Positions 8,051-17,018 of a DNA stretch of 64,000 nt are shown piece after piece. The stretch's first letter is position 1; each line of letters begins with the position of its first letter. The stretch comes from Planotetraspora sp. A-T 1434. Lineage in GTDB: Bacteria > Actinomycetota > Actinomycetes > Streptosporangiales > Streptosporangiaceae. Both the position numbers and the translations under genes were made by a program. The stretch spans positions 62,001 to 126,000 of the forward strand of contig NZ_JAOEGB010000016.1 in assembly GCF_025420585.1 (NCBI RefSeq). Direction: 5' to 3'. The notes beneath the pieces are model-generated. The model worked only from the letters and a program-made list of their open reading frames with translations. It did no database searches and was not told the origin of the DNA.

Positions 8051-8770
8051 TTGCCCAGTTCTGTCATGCTTGCGCTCGTTTTGTCACTGGGGTGCATCCT
8101 GTGCGCCTCCCTTGTCCTCCTCGCCGTAGTCCTGCGCCGGCTGCGGCGGGCACAGGCCACGCAGGCCGAGGCCGTACGGCAGGCGGCGGCCGAGGCGCGG
8201 GAGCAGTTCGGCCGGGACGTGCACGACCTGGTCAGCAGCCGATTATGGCTGGCCTCCCTCACCGCCGAGCTCGCCTACCGCCTCGCCGACCAGAACGCCC
8301 CCGTACGACCGGCCCTGGCCGACGTGATCGAGTCGATCCAGCAGGCGGCCACCGACATCCGCAACCTCACCCGGTCCTACCAGGAGATCTCCCTCTGGTC
8401 GGAGATCGCCAACGCGCGGGCGGTGCTCGGGGCGTACGGCATCGACTGCAAGGTCGAGCTCGCCGACGTGGAGCTGGCGCCCCAGGTCGGCGCGGTGCTG
8501 GCCGTGACGGTCCGCGAGGCCGTGACGAACGTCCTGCGCCACAGCAGCGCACGGCTGTGCGTCATCGAGATGTCCGTGGAGGGCGGCTCCGTGATCCTCT
8601 CCGTGGCCAACGACGGCGTCGAGCCTATCGTCGCGCGACAGGGGGCCGGCAGCGGCATCGACAACCTCCGCAGCCGCGCCGCCGCCCTGGACGGCGTGGT
8701 GGGAACGATCCTGGACCTCGATGGCTGGTTCCGGCTCGTGGTGGAGATCCCCAACCGCGCCCGGCGCTAG
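8051..8770 (+). CDS. Sensor histidine kinase, NarL/DesK type, beside the broken lanthipeptide genes
   Basis: 239 residues from TTG 8051, with GGAGGA 7 nt upstream; no ATG fits as well. One N-terminal membrane helix (residues 4-29) is followed by a coiled segment, a HisKA_3-like dimerisation box with FGRDVHDLVSSRLW (His58 the likely phosphoacceptor), and an ATPase domain with REAVTNVLRHS, a DNG-like NDG and GSGIDNLRSRAAAL. It has almost no extracytoplasmic sensor part, so it may sense the membrane or a partner. No response regulator is next to it on this strand. The nearest is the convergent one 1.6 kb away, across the degraded LanKC/ABC gene. Confidence 0.85.
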   Translation: MPSSVMLALVLSLGCILCASLVLLAVVLRRLRRAQATQAEAVRQAAAEAREQFGRDVHDLVSSRLWLASLTAELAYRLADQNAPVRPALADVIESIQQAATDIRNLTRSYQEISLWSEIANARAVLGAYGIDCKVELADVELAPQVGAVLAVTVREAVTNVLRHSSARLCVIEMSVEGGSVILSVANDGVEPIVARQGAGSGIDNLRSRAAALDGVVGTILDLDGWFRLVVEIPNRARR

Positions 8771-9098
8771 AGACCATTGGCTCCATTCCGGAATGCGCCA
8801 CTCGCACCACTCACGAGTTAACATGTGGGTAATTGGCGACGGAAATTCCGGTCCCGGGGAGACCGCACGGAATCCCCCACATCCTTCGGGTGCACTGCTT
8901 TTTCGTGCTTTGACCTGCGAATTGACAGGTGATCACGCCATCTCCGCCACGGCACGGCCGTGGATTCCATCACGAGGCACCATGACCACGGCATGGTCAA
9001 TAACAGGAAATTCACATAGCAGTCTGTTGACACCCGTAACTTGGCCCGTCCCCCTATTTCCGGAATTCTTTGATTTGACCGGCCTAAGGGGACATCCT
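8771..9098. other. Intergenic region upstream of the LanKC remnant
   Basis: 328 bases, moderately AT-rich, with several TTGAC hexamers (near 8919, 8931 and 9027) and an AAGGGGA ribosome site just before GTG 9099. It looks like a preserved promoter region of the former lanthipeptide operon. No precursor peptide with the usual short leader and Ser-x-x-Ser-x-x-Cys core is visible. Confidence 0.4.
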
Positions 9099-10438
9099 GT
9101 GATTAGTAAGTACGAGATTTACTGCCTCGCGGATCCCTTCTTCTACAACACCCTCGACCAGAAGCGTGCGGATCACCCCGACTTTCCCATCGCCGCGCGC
9201 CCCGTCCCCGATGGGTGGGCACACCAGGCGACGGACACGTAAAATGCACTACGCGCCGGCCGGCGGCGCCCTGCCCCAGCAGGGCTGGAAGATCCACATC
9301 TCCTCGTGCATGGACCAGGCGGAGCGGGTGCTGGCGGCGGCGTGGGACTACTGCGTCTCCCGCGGGCTGGCGTTCAAGTTCCTCCGCGGCCGGCGCGTCA
9401 TGATGATGCAGAACTCCAAGTACGCCTTCCGCGGGTCGAGCGGCAAGCTTGTCACGATCTACCCCGTCGACGAGGTCCAGCTGGAGCTCGTGCTCAAGGA
9501 GCTCGCCGAGACCCTCGACGGCGTCGCCGGGCCGTACATCCTGAGCGGCCTGCGCTACGGCGAGGGCCCGCTGTTCGTCCGGTACGGCGGGTTCGCCGAG
9601 CGGTGGTGCGTGACCGAGAACGGCGAGCGCGTGCTCGCCATCGAAGACGCGGACGGCACTCTCGTGCCCGTCCTCGGCACCGGAGGTCGGCGGGAGGCCG
9701 CGCCGGAGCCGCGGCCCGCCGCCGGGACGCGACTGGAGCTGAGCGGGGGCACCTTCGCCTACGGGCCCGGGGCCGAGCCGGTGATCGACGGGCTCGACCT
9801 GGTCGTCCCCGAGGGTGACCACCTGGCCGTGGTCAGGCCGAGCGGCATCGGCAAGTCCACGCTGGTCGCCGGGGTGCTGCGGCCGGGCGCGGGCACCGTC
9901 CTGATCGGCGGCGTTCCGGCCCACGAGGTCGGCCCGGCGGCCCGGGTCCTGATCCCGCAGGAGGCCTACGTCTTCCACGGAAGCCTGGCCGCCAACCTCA
10001 CCTACCTCGCCCCGGACTCCCCCATGAGTGCTCTGGACGAGGCCGTGGCGGCCTTCGGGCTGGCGGCCCTGGTCCGGCGGCTGGGCGGCTACGAGGCGGA
10101 GATCGACCCCGCCCAGCTCTCGGCGGGCGAGCGGCAGCTCATCGCGCTGGTCAGGACCTCTCTCGCCCCCGCCCTCCTGGATCGTCCCCGACGAGGCGAC
10201 CTGCCATCTGGACCCGGCGGCCGAGGCGCGGGCCGAGGCGGCCTTAGCCGCGCGCGGGGGCACGCTGGTCGTCATCGCGCACCGGATCTCGTCGGCCCTG
10301 CGGGCACGCCGCGTCCTGGTGATGGACGGGACCAGGGTCCTGCTGGGACCCACGACGAGATGGTGGCGGCGTCACCGCTCTACGCCGACCTGGTGGGGCA
10401 CTGGACCGGATACTGGGAGCTACCGCCGGGAACGGTAG
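9099..10438 (+). pseudogene. Remnant of class III lanthipeptide synthetase (LanKC/RamC) fused to an ABC exporter C-terminus
   Basis: From GTG 9099 the frame reads KYEIYCLADPFFY...RPVPDGW and hits TAA at 9240. One base later the next frame continues HYAPAG...QGWKIHISSCMDQAERVLA, FKFLRG, SSGKLVTIYPVDE and RYGGFAERW. This is the unmistakable N-terminal lyase region of LanKC enzymes such as RamC. At about 9675 (GTLVP) it jumps straight into an ABC ATPase domain: TFAYGPG...VIDGLDLVVPEG, a Walker A with Gly changed to Arg (VRPSGIGKST) and signature LSAGER. A second frameshift near 10180 is needed to read PDEATCHLD and AHRISSALRARRVLVMDG, and a third near 10340 to read THDEMVAASPLYADLVGHW. The kinase and cyclase domains, any precursor gene and the exporter membrane domain are missing, consistent with one large deletion in a ramC-S-A-B-like operon. 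Confidence 0.9.
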
Positions 10439-11076
10439 CGCAGGACGCCGATCTCGCGCCCGCCCACCGGCCACAGCCAGCCGGACTCCGAGGCGATCTG
10501 AATGGCCTCGACGCGTGAGCGGGCACCCACTTTGGTGAGGATGCGGGACAGGTAGTTGCGGACCGTTCCACGGGAGAGTGAGAGCTGATCGGCGATCTCG
10601 CTGACCGTCGCTCCCCCGGCGGCGGTCTCCAGGACGTCGAGCTCCCGGGCGGTCAGCGGGTTGCTGTCGGAGTCGAGGGCGGCGACGGCCAGGTCGGGGT
10701 CGATGACCCGCTGGCCGCCGCAGACGCGGCGAATGCAGTCGACGAGATGGCTGGGCAGGGCGTCCTTCACGACGAAGCCGCGCACGTTGGCGTCCAGCGC
10801 CCGCCGGAGGGCCATGGGTGTGCCGAGGCCGGTGAGGATCACGGTCTTGCAGTTCGGTAATCGGCGGTGCAACTCGGCCGCGGCGGTCAGCCCGTCGACT
10901 CCCGGCATCCCGATGTCGAGGACCGCGACGTCTGGACGCCGCAGGCAGGCGAGCCGCACGATGTCCTCCCCCTTGGCGGCCTCGGCGACCACCTCGATGT
11001 CGTCCTCGCAAGACAGCAGGGCCACCAGCGCCTTCCGGATGAGGTGCATGTCCTCGGCGAGGAGCAAACGGATCAC
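10420..11076 (-). CDS. NarL/LuxR-type response regulator, RamR-like by context
   Basis: 218 residues from GTG 11076, preceded by AAGGGGA at 6 nt; the tandem GTG at 11079 is too close to that site. The receiver domain has the acidic pair LLAEDMHL, phosphoacceptor Asp54 in VAVLDIGMPG and Lys104 in FVVKD. The C-terminal helix-turn-helix is NPLTARELDVLETAAGG...ISEIADQ-like with LSRGTVRNYLSRILTKVGARS. SapB loci carry a regulator of this type (RamR/AmfR) beside the synthetase and exporter genes. Here it is convergent with the broken operon and its stop overlaps the remnant's tail. Unlike its former targets it looks intact, so it may regulate other genes or pair with the kinase at 8051. Confidence 0.9.
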   Translation of the reverse strand: MIRLLLAEDMHLIRKALVALLSCEDDIEVVAEAAKGEDIVRLACLRRPDVAVLDIGMPGVDGLTAAAELHRRLPNCKTVILTGLGTPMALRRALDANVRGFVVKDALPSHLVDCIRRVCGGQRVIDPDLAVAALDSDSNPLTARELDVLETAAGGATVSEIADQLSLSRGTVRNYLSRILTKVGARSRVEAIQIASESGWLWPVGGREIGVLRYRSRR

Positions 11077-11250
11077 CACAGGTCCCCTTACGCAAGCCTT
11101 CGGTTGGCTCATCGACGTCACCCCGGCTGGCTTCGCTTACCCCACTATGACCGTCTCTCGCCGATGACGGGACCTCTCTACCCCATCTCTCACCTTTAAT
11201 CACGTGGCTGTTAGTTAAATCCGCATAGATGGCTGAACGCCTGGTAGACG

Positions 11251-11294
11251 GCCGTACGCCCGGTTCCGACAGTCGAAACCGGGCGGTGTACGGC
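11251..11294. terminator. Long interrupted hairpin between two minus-strand genes
   Basis: GCCGTAC+GCCCGGTT (11251-11265) pairs with AACCGGGC (11277-11284) and GTACGGC (11288-11294), leaving a 3-nt bulge and an 11-nt loop: 15 paired bases. It sits just beyond the 3' end of the secreted-protein gene and before the regulator's promoter. There is no U-run, so an intrinsic terminator of the actinobacterial hairpin-only type is the best reading. Its right arm overlaps the first of two direct copies of TGTACGGCGATT set 20 bp apart (about 11287-11298 and 11307-11318). Confidence 0.5.
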
Positions 11295-11338
11295 GATTCA
11301 CGATGATGTACGGCGATTTATATTGATTCAGGGTGTAT

Positions 11339-12529
11339 TTACGGATTCCTGTCCGAGCTGGTGTCCGGCGCGTAGTGACCCGTCCCGGCGTACTCGGCCC
11401 GCCACATGCCGTCGCCCGTCGCGCGGACCCGGGCGGAGAACCAGCCGTCCTTCCCCGTCACGGCGGTCGCGACGGTCCGCCACACCTTCGACCCGCCGGG
11501 ACGGAAGCAGATCGCCACCGGTTGGCCGGGGAAGGGCCGGTAGTCGACCCGCCCGACCGGATCGACCCGCAGCAGCGTCCCGGTGATCCGGACCCGGTCG
11601 TCGGCGCGGACGGCGTGCACTCCCTCCAGTTCGGTCGCCCGCTTGAGGAAGAACGTGGTCCGCGCGGTGACGGTGCCGCCCGCCGCGTCCTTCGCCGTGG
11701 CCGTCACCGTCCACGGGCCGCTCGGATACCAGCGTGAGAGGGCCTTTTCCGGCAGGAACCGCCAGGTCTCCCACTCGTTGCCACGGCTGCCGCCGCCCAC
11801 GGGCGGGGCCGATACCCGCACGCCGCGCAGGGGCGGCCGCGAGGTCGACGACGTGCTCGGCGCGAGAGCCGGAGAGCCGCCGGGAGAGCTGCCTTGAGAG
11901 CCGTCCGGAGAGGAGGCGCCCAGAAGAGCGGCGGCCGCCGCCGGCCCGGTCCCAGCGGCCGGCACGGTGTCAGCGGTCGGAGCGGGAGAACCCTGCGCCG
12001 GTGCGGGGAAACCCGGAGTGGGAGCCGGAAGGCTCGGAGCGGGAGAAACCTGGGCCAGAGCCGGAAGAACCGGCGCCTGCGCGGGACGAATCGGCGCCTG
12101 TGACTGGGCCTGGGCCGGAAGGTTCGGCGCCGGGTCCTCCGCCGCCACCAGCGCCGGAGCGGGGTTGCCCGGCACGGCCGACGGCGTCGCCACGCCGGGC
12201 GCCGAGAGCGGCGTGACCATCCCGGAGATGCCGGCCGGGGTCGTCTCCGGCTCCCCCTGGTCCGACGGGGCAGCCGGGTTCGACGGGTTGGCCGGGTTGG
12301 CCGGGTTGGCCGAGCGGCCCGGTTCGAGGGCGACCGAGACGCTCGTGGCACCGCGTGCCACGACCTCGATCACGAGCTTGACGGAGCCGGTGGGGCCCAC
12401 CACGGGGTTGGCCGGCTTCACGGTGATGGACCGGATGGCCAGATCGCCGGTCGCGGTCGCCGGAGCCATGGCGGAGGCCGACAGAGCCGCCACCGCGAGG
12501 ATCGGCGTCGCAATCAAACGTCTCATCAT
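11339..12529 (-). CDS. Secreted Pro/Ala-rich protein of unknown function
   Basis: 396 residues from ATG 12529 (MMRRLIAT). The Sec signal is residues 1-24, with hydrophobic ILAVAALSASAMA and the cleavage-like site ATATGD. A first beta-rich segment (LAIRSITVKPANPVVGP...SVKLVIEVV) looks like an Ig-like or CARDB-type fold. Then about 190 residues are dominated by Pro, Ala, Ser and Gln, with NPANPANP and PAPAQ-type repeats, probably an extended wall-spanning stalk. The C-terminal 110 residues (WETWRFLPEKALSRWYPSGPWTVTATA...) look like a second beta-sandwich domain. No LPXTG motif or membrane anchor is seen. The open frame upstream to 12739 is an artefact of the repeat array there. Confidence 0.72.
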   Translation of the reverse strand: MMRRLIATPILAVAALSASAMAPATATGDLAIRSITVKPANPVVGPTGSVKLVIEVVARGATSVSVALEPGRSANPANPANPSNPAAPSDQGEPETTPAGISGMVTPLSAPGVATPSAVPGNPAPALVAAEDPAPNLPAQAQSQAPIRPAQAPVLPALAQVSPAPSLPAPTPGFPAPAQGSPAPTADTVPAAGTGPAAAAALLGASSPDGSQGSSPGGSPALAPSTSSTSRPPLRGVRVSAPPVGGGSRGNEWETWRFLPEKALSRWYPSGPWTVTATAKDAAGGTVTARTTFFLKRATELEGVHAVRADDRVRITGTLLRVDPVGRVDYRPFPGQPVAICFRPGGSKVWRTVATAVTGKDGWFSARVRATGDGMWRAEYAGTGHYAPDTSSDRNP

Positions 12530-12601
12530 GGGCTGTGACCGTATGCGGCGCCAAGTAATCACCCGCCCCCTGAAACACACCCCAACAGGCAAAACCCCGC
12601 C

Positions 12602-12840
12602 GTGATCATGCACGCCTTCCCACGGACCATCGGTGACCTCCCCCCCTTCACCGTGATCATGCACACCTTCCCGTACGACCGGCTGACCAGCGAGACCGCG
12701 GCCGGTGATCATGCGATCCGGAATCGCATGATCACACAACTCGTCCTACCAGCTCAGGCCGAAGCCGGGGGACACCGTGCATGATCACGCTCAGAGAAGG
12801 CCCTGGCCTGCCGTACGGCCGGGAACCCGTGCATGATCAC
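12602..12840. repeat. Mirror-symmetric array of the GTGATCATGCAC element, period about 52 bp
   Basis: Core GTGATCATGCAC occurs forward at 12602-12613 and 12653-12664 and, as a partial copy, at 12705. It occurs in reverse at 12725-12735 (partial), 12777-12788 and 12829-12840. Start-to-start distances are 51-52 bp on both sides, and all three forward/reverse pairs share the same centre, about 12720. The innermost pair is a perfect 13-bp stem (12705-12717 with 12723-12735) and 5-nt loop. Most copies continue NNNTTCCC after the core, while the rest of each 52-bp unit is unrelated in sequence. It lies between the secreted-protein gene and the acyl-CoA ligase gene. No coding potential is apparent. 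Confidence 0.85.
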
Positions 12841-12872
12841 CGCATGATCACCGCATGATCACCGCATGGTCA
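12840..12872. repeat. Three tandem 11-bp units derived from the same core
   Basis: CCGCATGATCA is repeated at 12840-12850, 12851-12861 and, with one change (GGTCA), at 12862-12872. It directly adjoins the last reverse element of the array and ends 5 nt before the stop codon of the acyl-CoA ligase gene. The unit is the inner part of the GTGATCATGC core, so it looks like local slippage within the array. Confidence 0.8.
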
Positions 12873-12876
12873 CCCA

Positions 12877-14712
12877 CTAGTACATGGAGGTGATGATTTC
12901 GCCGTACTTGGCGTGGATGACGCGGCGTTTGAGCTTGAGGCTGGGGGTGAGCTCCTCGGTCTCGGCGGTCCACTCGACGGGCAGCAGCCGCCACTTCTTG
13001 ACCTGCTGGACGCGGGCGAGCTTCTCGTTGGCCGCCTCCACCGCGGCCTCGACCTCCTTGAGCACGTCCGGGTGCTCGGCCAGGCCGGCCAGTGACGTGA
13101 ACGCGATGCCCCGCGCCTGCGCCCACCCCGGGGCCACCTCGCCGTCGAGGGTGAGGATCGCCACCGGGTACGGCCGGCCGTCCCCGTAAGCGAGGGCCTG
13201 CCCGATGAGGGGGTGCTCCTTCAGGTGGTTCTCGATGTTGGCCGGGGAGATGTTCTCGCCCCCGGCGGTGATGATGATCTCCTTCTTGCGGTCGACGATC
13301 CGGACGAAGCCGTCGTCGTCGATGGAGCCGACGTCGCCGGTGTGCAGCCAGCCGTCCGCGTCGATCAACTCGGCGGTCGCCTCCGGCCGGTTCAGATAGC
13401 CGGTGGTGTTGAGCGGGCTCCGAGTCAGGATCTCTCCGTCCTCGGCGATCTTGACCTCGACACCGGGCTCGGCCTGGCCGACCGTGCCGAGCTTGAACGT
13501 GTCCGGGCTGTTGGCGGTGAAGGCGCCCGTCGTCTCGGTCATGCCGTACACGTCGATGACCTTGAGGCCGAGACCGGCGAAGAACCGCTGGACCTCGGTG
13601 GGCATGGGGGCGGCGGCGGTGGCGAGCCAGCGTGCGGCGTCGAACCCGATCATCGCGCGAATGATCGACAGCAGCGCCGCGTCGGCCTGCTCGTAGGCCG
13701 CCTGGACCTCGGGCGAGACGGTCCGGCCGTACTGGAGGCCCTCGACGTAGGCGAGCCCGGCCTCCATCGCCTTGCGGACGTTTTCCTGCTGCTCCTCTGG
13801 CTGGGTGGCGAGCAGCGCCTGGAGCTTGGCCATCATCTTCTCCCACACGCGCGGGACGCCGAAGAACATCACCGGCCTGACCTGGCCGAGCGTCGCGCCC
13901 AGGTTCGCGAGGTCCGTGCAGAAGTGCACGTGGGAGACCTTGAACAGGGGGAGATAGAGGCTGAGGACGCGCTCGGCGATGTGGGCGTAGGTGAGGTAGG
14001 AGATCTGCGTGCCCCGCGCCGGCAGCGAGGTCATGCGGTCGGTGGACTCGACCTCGAACAGCACGTTGGTGTGCGTGAGCGGCACGCCCTTGGGGTTGCC
14101 GGTGGTGCCGGAGGTGTAGAGCACGGTGAGCACGTCGTCGGGGGCGACGGCCTTCCAGCGGGCGTCCACGGCGGCCGGGTCGGCGGCGAGCGCCTCGGCG
14201 CCGAGGGCGAGGAAGTCGGCCCAGCCGAGGAAGCGGTCGTCGCCGTCCGGGGCGCCCTCCAGCATGATGATCTTGCTCAGGCCGGGCAGCTCGCCCAGGA
14301 TCGGCTCCCATCGGGCCAGCTCAGCGGGCCCGCCGAGCACGGCGATCTTGGCCGACACGTCCCTGCCCACGAACGCCACCTGGTCTGGGGCGAAGGTACC
14401 GTAGACGGAGCACGGGACCGCGCCCGCGTGGACCGCGCCCAGGTCGGCCAGCACGTGCTCGCTGCGGTTGACCATCATGAGAGCGACGGCGTCGCCCGGC
14501 CCGGCACCAAGGGCGGCGTAACCGGCCGCGATCTCAAGTACGCGCTGCCGCGCCTCGGCGTAGGTCAGCGTGGCCCAGCCACCCCCCGCGACGGGGTCGG
14601 AGTAGGCGGGGGCGTCGGGGTGCTCCTCGGCCACCTGCCTGAGCTGGCCGCACACGGTCCTTCCGGCGATCTCGCTCAGGATCGCGGCCCGCACGTCAAC
14701 AACCCCGGCCAT
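12877..14712 (-). CDS. Long-chain fatty-acid--CoA ligase (AMP-forming)
   Basis: 611 residues from ATG 14712 (MAGVVDVR), which has GGAGG 7 nt upstream; ATG 14727 lacks one. ANL-superfamily marks are the P-loop LYTSGTTGNPKG near residue 195, the adenine motif VYGMTETTG near 395, DGWLHTGD near 455 and the hinge DRKKEIIITAGGENISP near 475. The last 110 residues form the mobile C-terminal domain with the LKLKRR-type catalytic Lys region. Length and motifs fit the FadD15-type enzymes of actinobacteria, which activate long-chain fatty acids to acyl-CoA at the membrane. It is monocistronic and divergent from the POT transporter. Confidence 0.92.
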   Translation of the reverse strand: MAGVVDVRAAILSEIAGRTVCGQLRQVAEEHPDAPAYSDPVAGGGWATLTYAEARQRVLEIAAGYAALGAGPGDAVALMMVNRSEHVLADLGAVHAGAVPCSVYGTFAPDQVAFVGRDVSAKIAVLGGPAELARWEPILGELPGLSKIIMLEGAPDGDDRFLGWADFLALGAEALAADPAAVDARWKAVAPDDVLTVLYTSGTTGNPKGVPLTHTNVLFEVESTDRMTSLPARGTQISYLTYAHIAERVLSLYLPLFKVSHVHFCTDLANLGATLGQVRPVMFFGVPRVWEKMMAKLQALLATQPEEQQENVRKAMEAGLAYVEGLQYGRTVSPEVQAAYEQADAALLSIIRAMIGFDAARWLATAAAPMPTEVQRFFAGLGLKVIDVYGMTETTGAFTANSPDTFKLGTVGQAEPGVEVKIAEDGEILTRSPLNTTGYLNRPEATAELIDADGWLHTGDVGSIDDDGFVRIVDRKKEIIITAGGENISPANIENHLKEHPLIGQALAYGDGRPYPVAILTLDGEVAPGWAQARGIAFTSLAGLAEHPDVLKEVEAAVEAANEKLARVQQVKKWRLLPVEWTAETEELTPSLKLKRRVIHAKYGEIITSMY

Positions 14713-14804
14713 CGCCCGCCTCCACATGGGTGCCCTGCTGGATGAGTGGGATGCATCGCATCACACCGCACAACTCCGATCAAGACCCTGAAAGGAAGAA
14801 GAAC

Positions 14805-16340
<1,536 letters not shown>

Positions 16341-16346
16341 CGACCC

Positions 16347-16961
16347 GTGACTCCCCTCCTCGATCTCGCCGGGATCCTCGTCTTCGCTCTCTCGGGAGCG
16401 CTCCAAGGGGTCCGCAAGCGGCTGGACCTCGTCGGGATGGCGGTCCTGGCGTTCTTCACGGCGGTCGGCGGCGGCATCCTCCGGGATCTGTTCATCGGAG
16501 TGCAGCCCGCGGCGTTCCGCGATGTCGGCTACCTGCTCGTCCCCCTGGCGGCCACCGCGATCGCGTTCTTCTGGCATCCGCAGATAGAGCGGGCCATGCC
16601 CGGCGTACTGATCTTCGACGCGGCGGGGCTCGGCCTGTTCTGCGCGGTCGGCACCCACAAGGCGCTCAGTTACGGCCTCAGCGGGCCGCACGCGGTCTTC
16701 CTCGGCGTCCTCACCGCGGTCGGCGGCGGCATCCTCCGCGACGTCCTGTCCGGCGAGATGCCGAGCCTGCTCTACGACCGGCAGCTCTACGCGGTCCCGG
16801 CGATGCTCGGGTCGGCCGTGATGGCGACGCTCCACGGCTTCGGCGTGCGCGGGTTCGTCGCCACCCTGGCCTCCGCCGTGCTCGCCTTCGGCTTGCGGAT
16901 CGTCGCCATGCGGTACGGCTGGCGGGCCCCGCTGGCCCGGGGGGTCACAGAGCCGGGGTGA
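16347..16961 (+). CDS. Trimeric intracellular cation (TRIC) channel family protein (UPF0126)
   Basis: 204 residues from GTG 16347, 6 nt after the POT gene. The protein shows the internal duplication of this family: each half holds an AVGGGILRD motif (FFTAVGGGILRDLFIG near residue 42, LTAVGGGILRDVLSGE near 125) within three membrane helices, plus a seventh helix. Bacterial TRIC homologues form potassium-permeable trimers; a physiological role has not been fixed. The last few codons fall in a degenerate tandem repeat that runs into the convergent MocR gene. Confidence 0.88.
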   Translation: MTPLLDLAGILVFALSGALQGVRKRLDLVGMAVLAFFTAVGGGILRDLFIGVQPAAFRDVGYLLVPLAATAIAFFWHPQIERAMPGVLIFDAAGLGLFCAVGTHKALSYGLSGPHAVFLGVLTAVGGGILRDVLSGEMPSLLYDRQLYAVPAMLGSAVMATLHGFGVRGFVATLASAVLAFGLRIVAMRYGWRAPLARGVTEPG

Positions 16962-17018
16962 CCTCCACAGAGCCGGGCGACCTTCACAGCGTCGAGGTGA
17001 CCTTCAAAGCGTCGGCGT
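16943..17018. repeat. Degenerate 19-20 bp tandem repeat between convergent genes
   Basis: Four related units, roughly GGTGACCTCCACAGAGCCGG and variants ending CAGCGTCG or AAGCGTCG, run from the end of the TRIC-family gene through its stop and into the last codons of the MocR gene. The array supplies both C-termini. It may be a slippage product; no transcription terminator is evident instead. Confidence 0.6.

Noticed and set aside
9060-9090. Phe-Phe-Asp-Leu just before the LanKC start as a lanthipeptide leader motif (LFDLQ-like)
   Set aside because: It runs in frame into the LanKC remnant with no stop, has no start codon at the right distance and no Ser/Cys core peptide.
9099-10438. Treating the LanKC-ABC frames as sequencing error in a live gene
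   Set aside because: Three separate frameshifts, a changed Walker A Gly and the loss of whole domains cannot all be base-calling errors.
12601-12784. ORFs reading MIMHAFP and similar within the repeat clusters (also the reverse frames reading HDHG or CMIT)
   Set aside because: They are created by the GTGATCATGCAC element itself, lack ribosome sites, and change with each copy.
12602-12840. Reading the regularly spaced repeats as a CRISPR array
   Set aside because: The conserved part is only 12-20 bp, spacers of about 40 bp are variable in length, copies occur in both orientations, there are only three per cluster, and there are no cas genes in the window.
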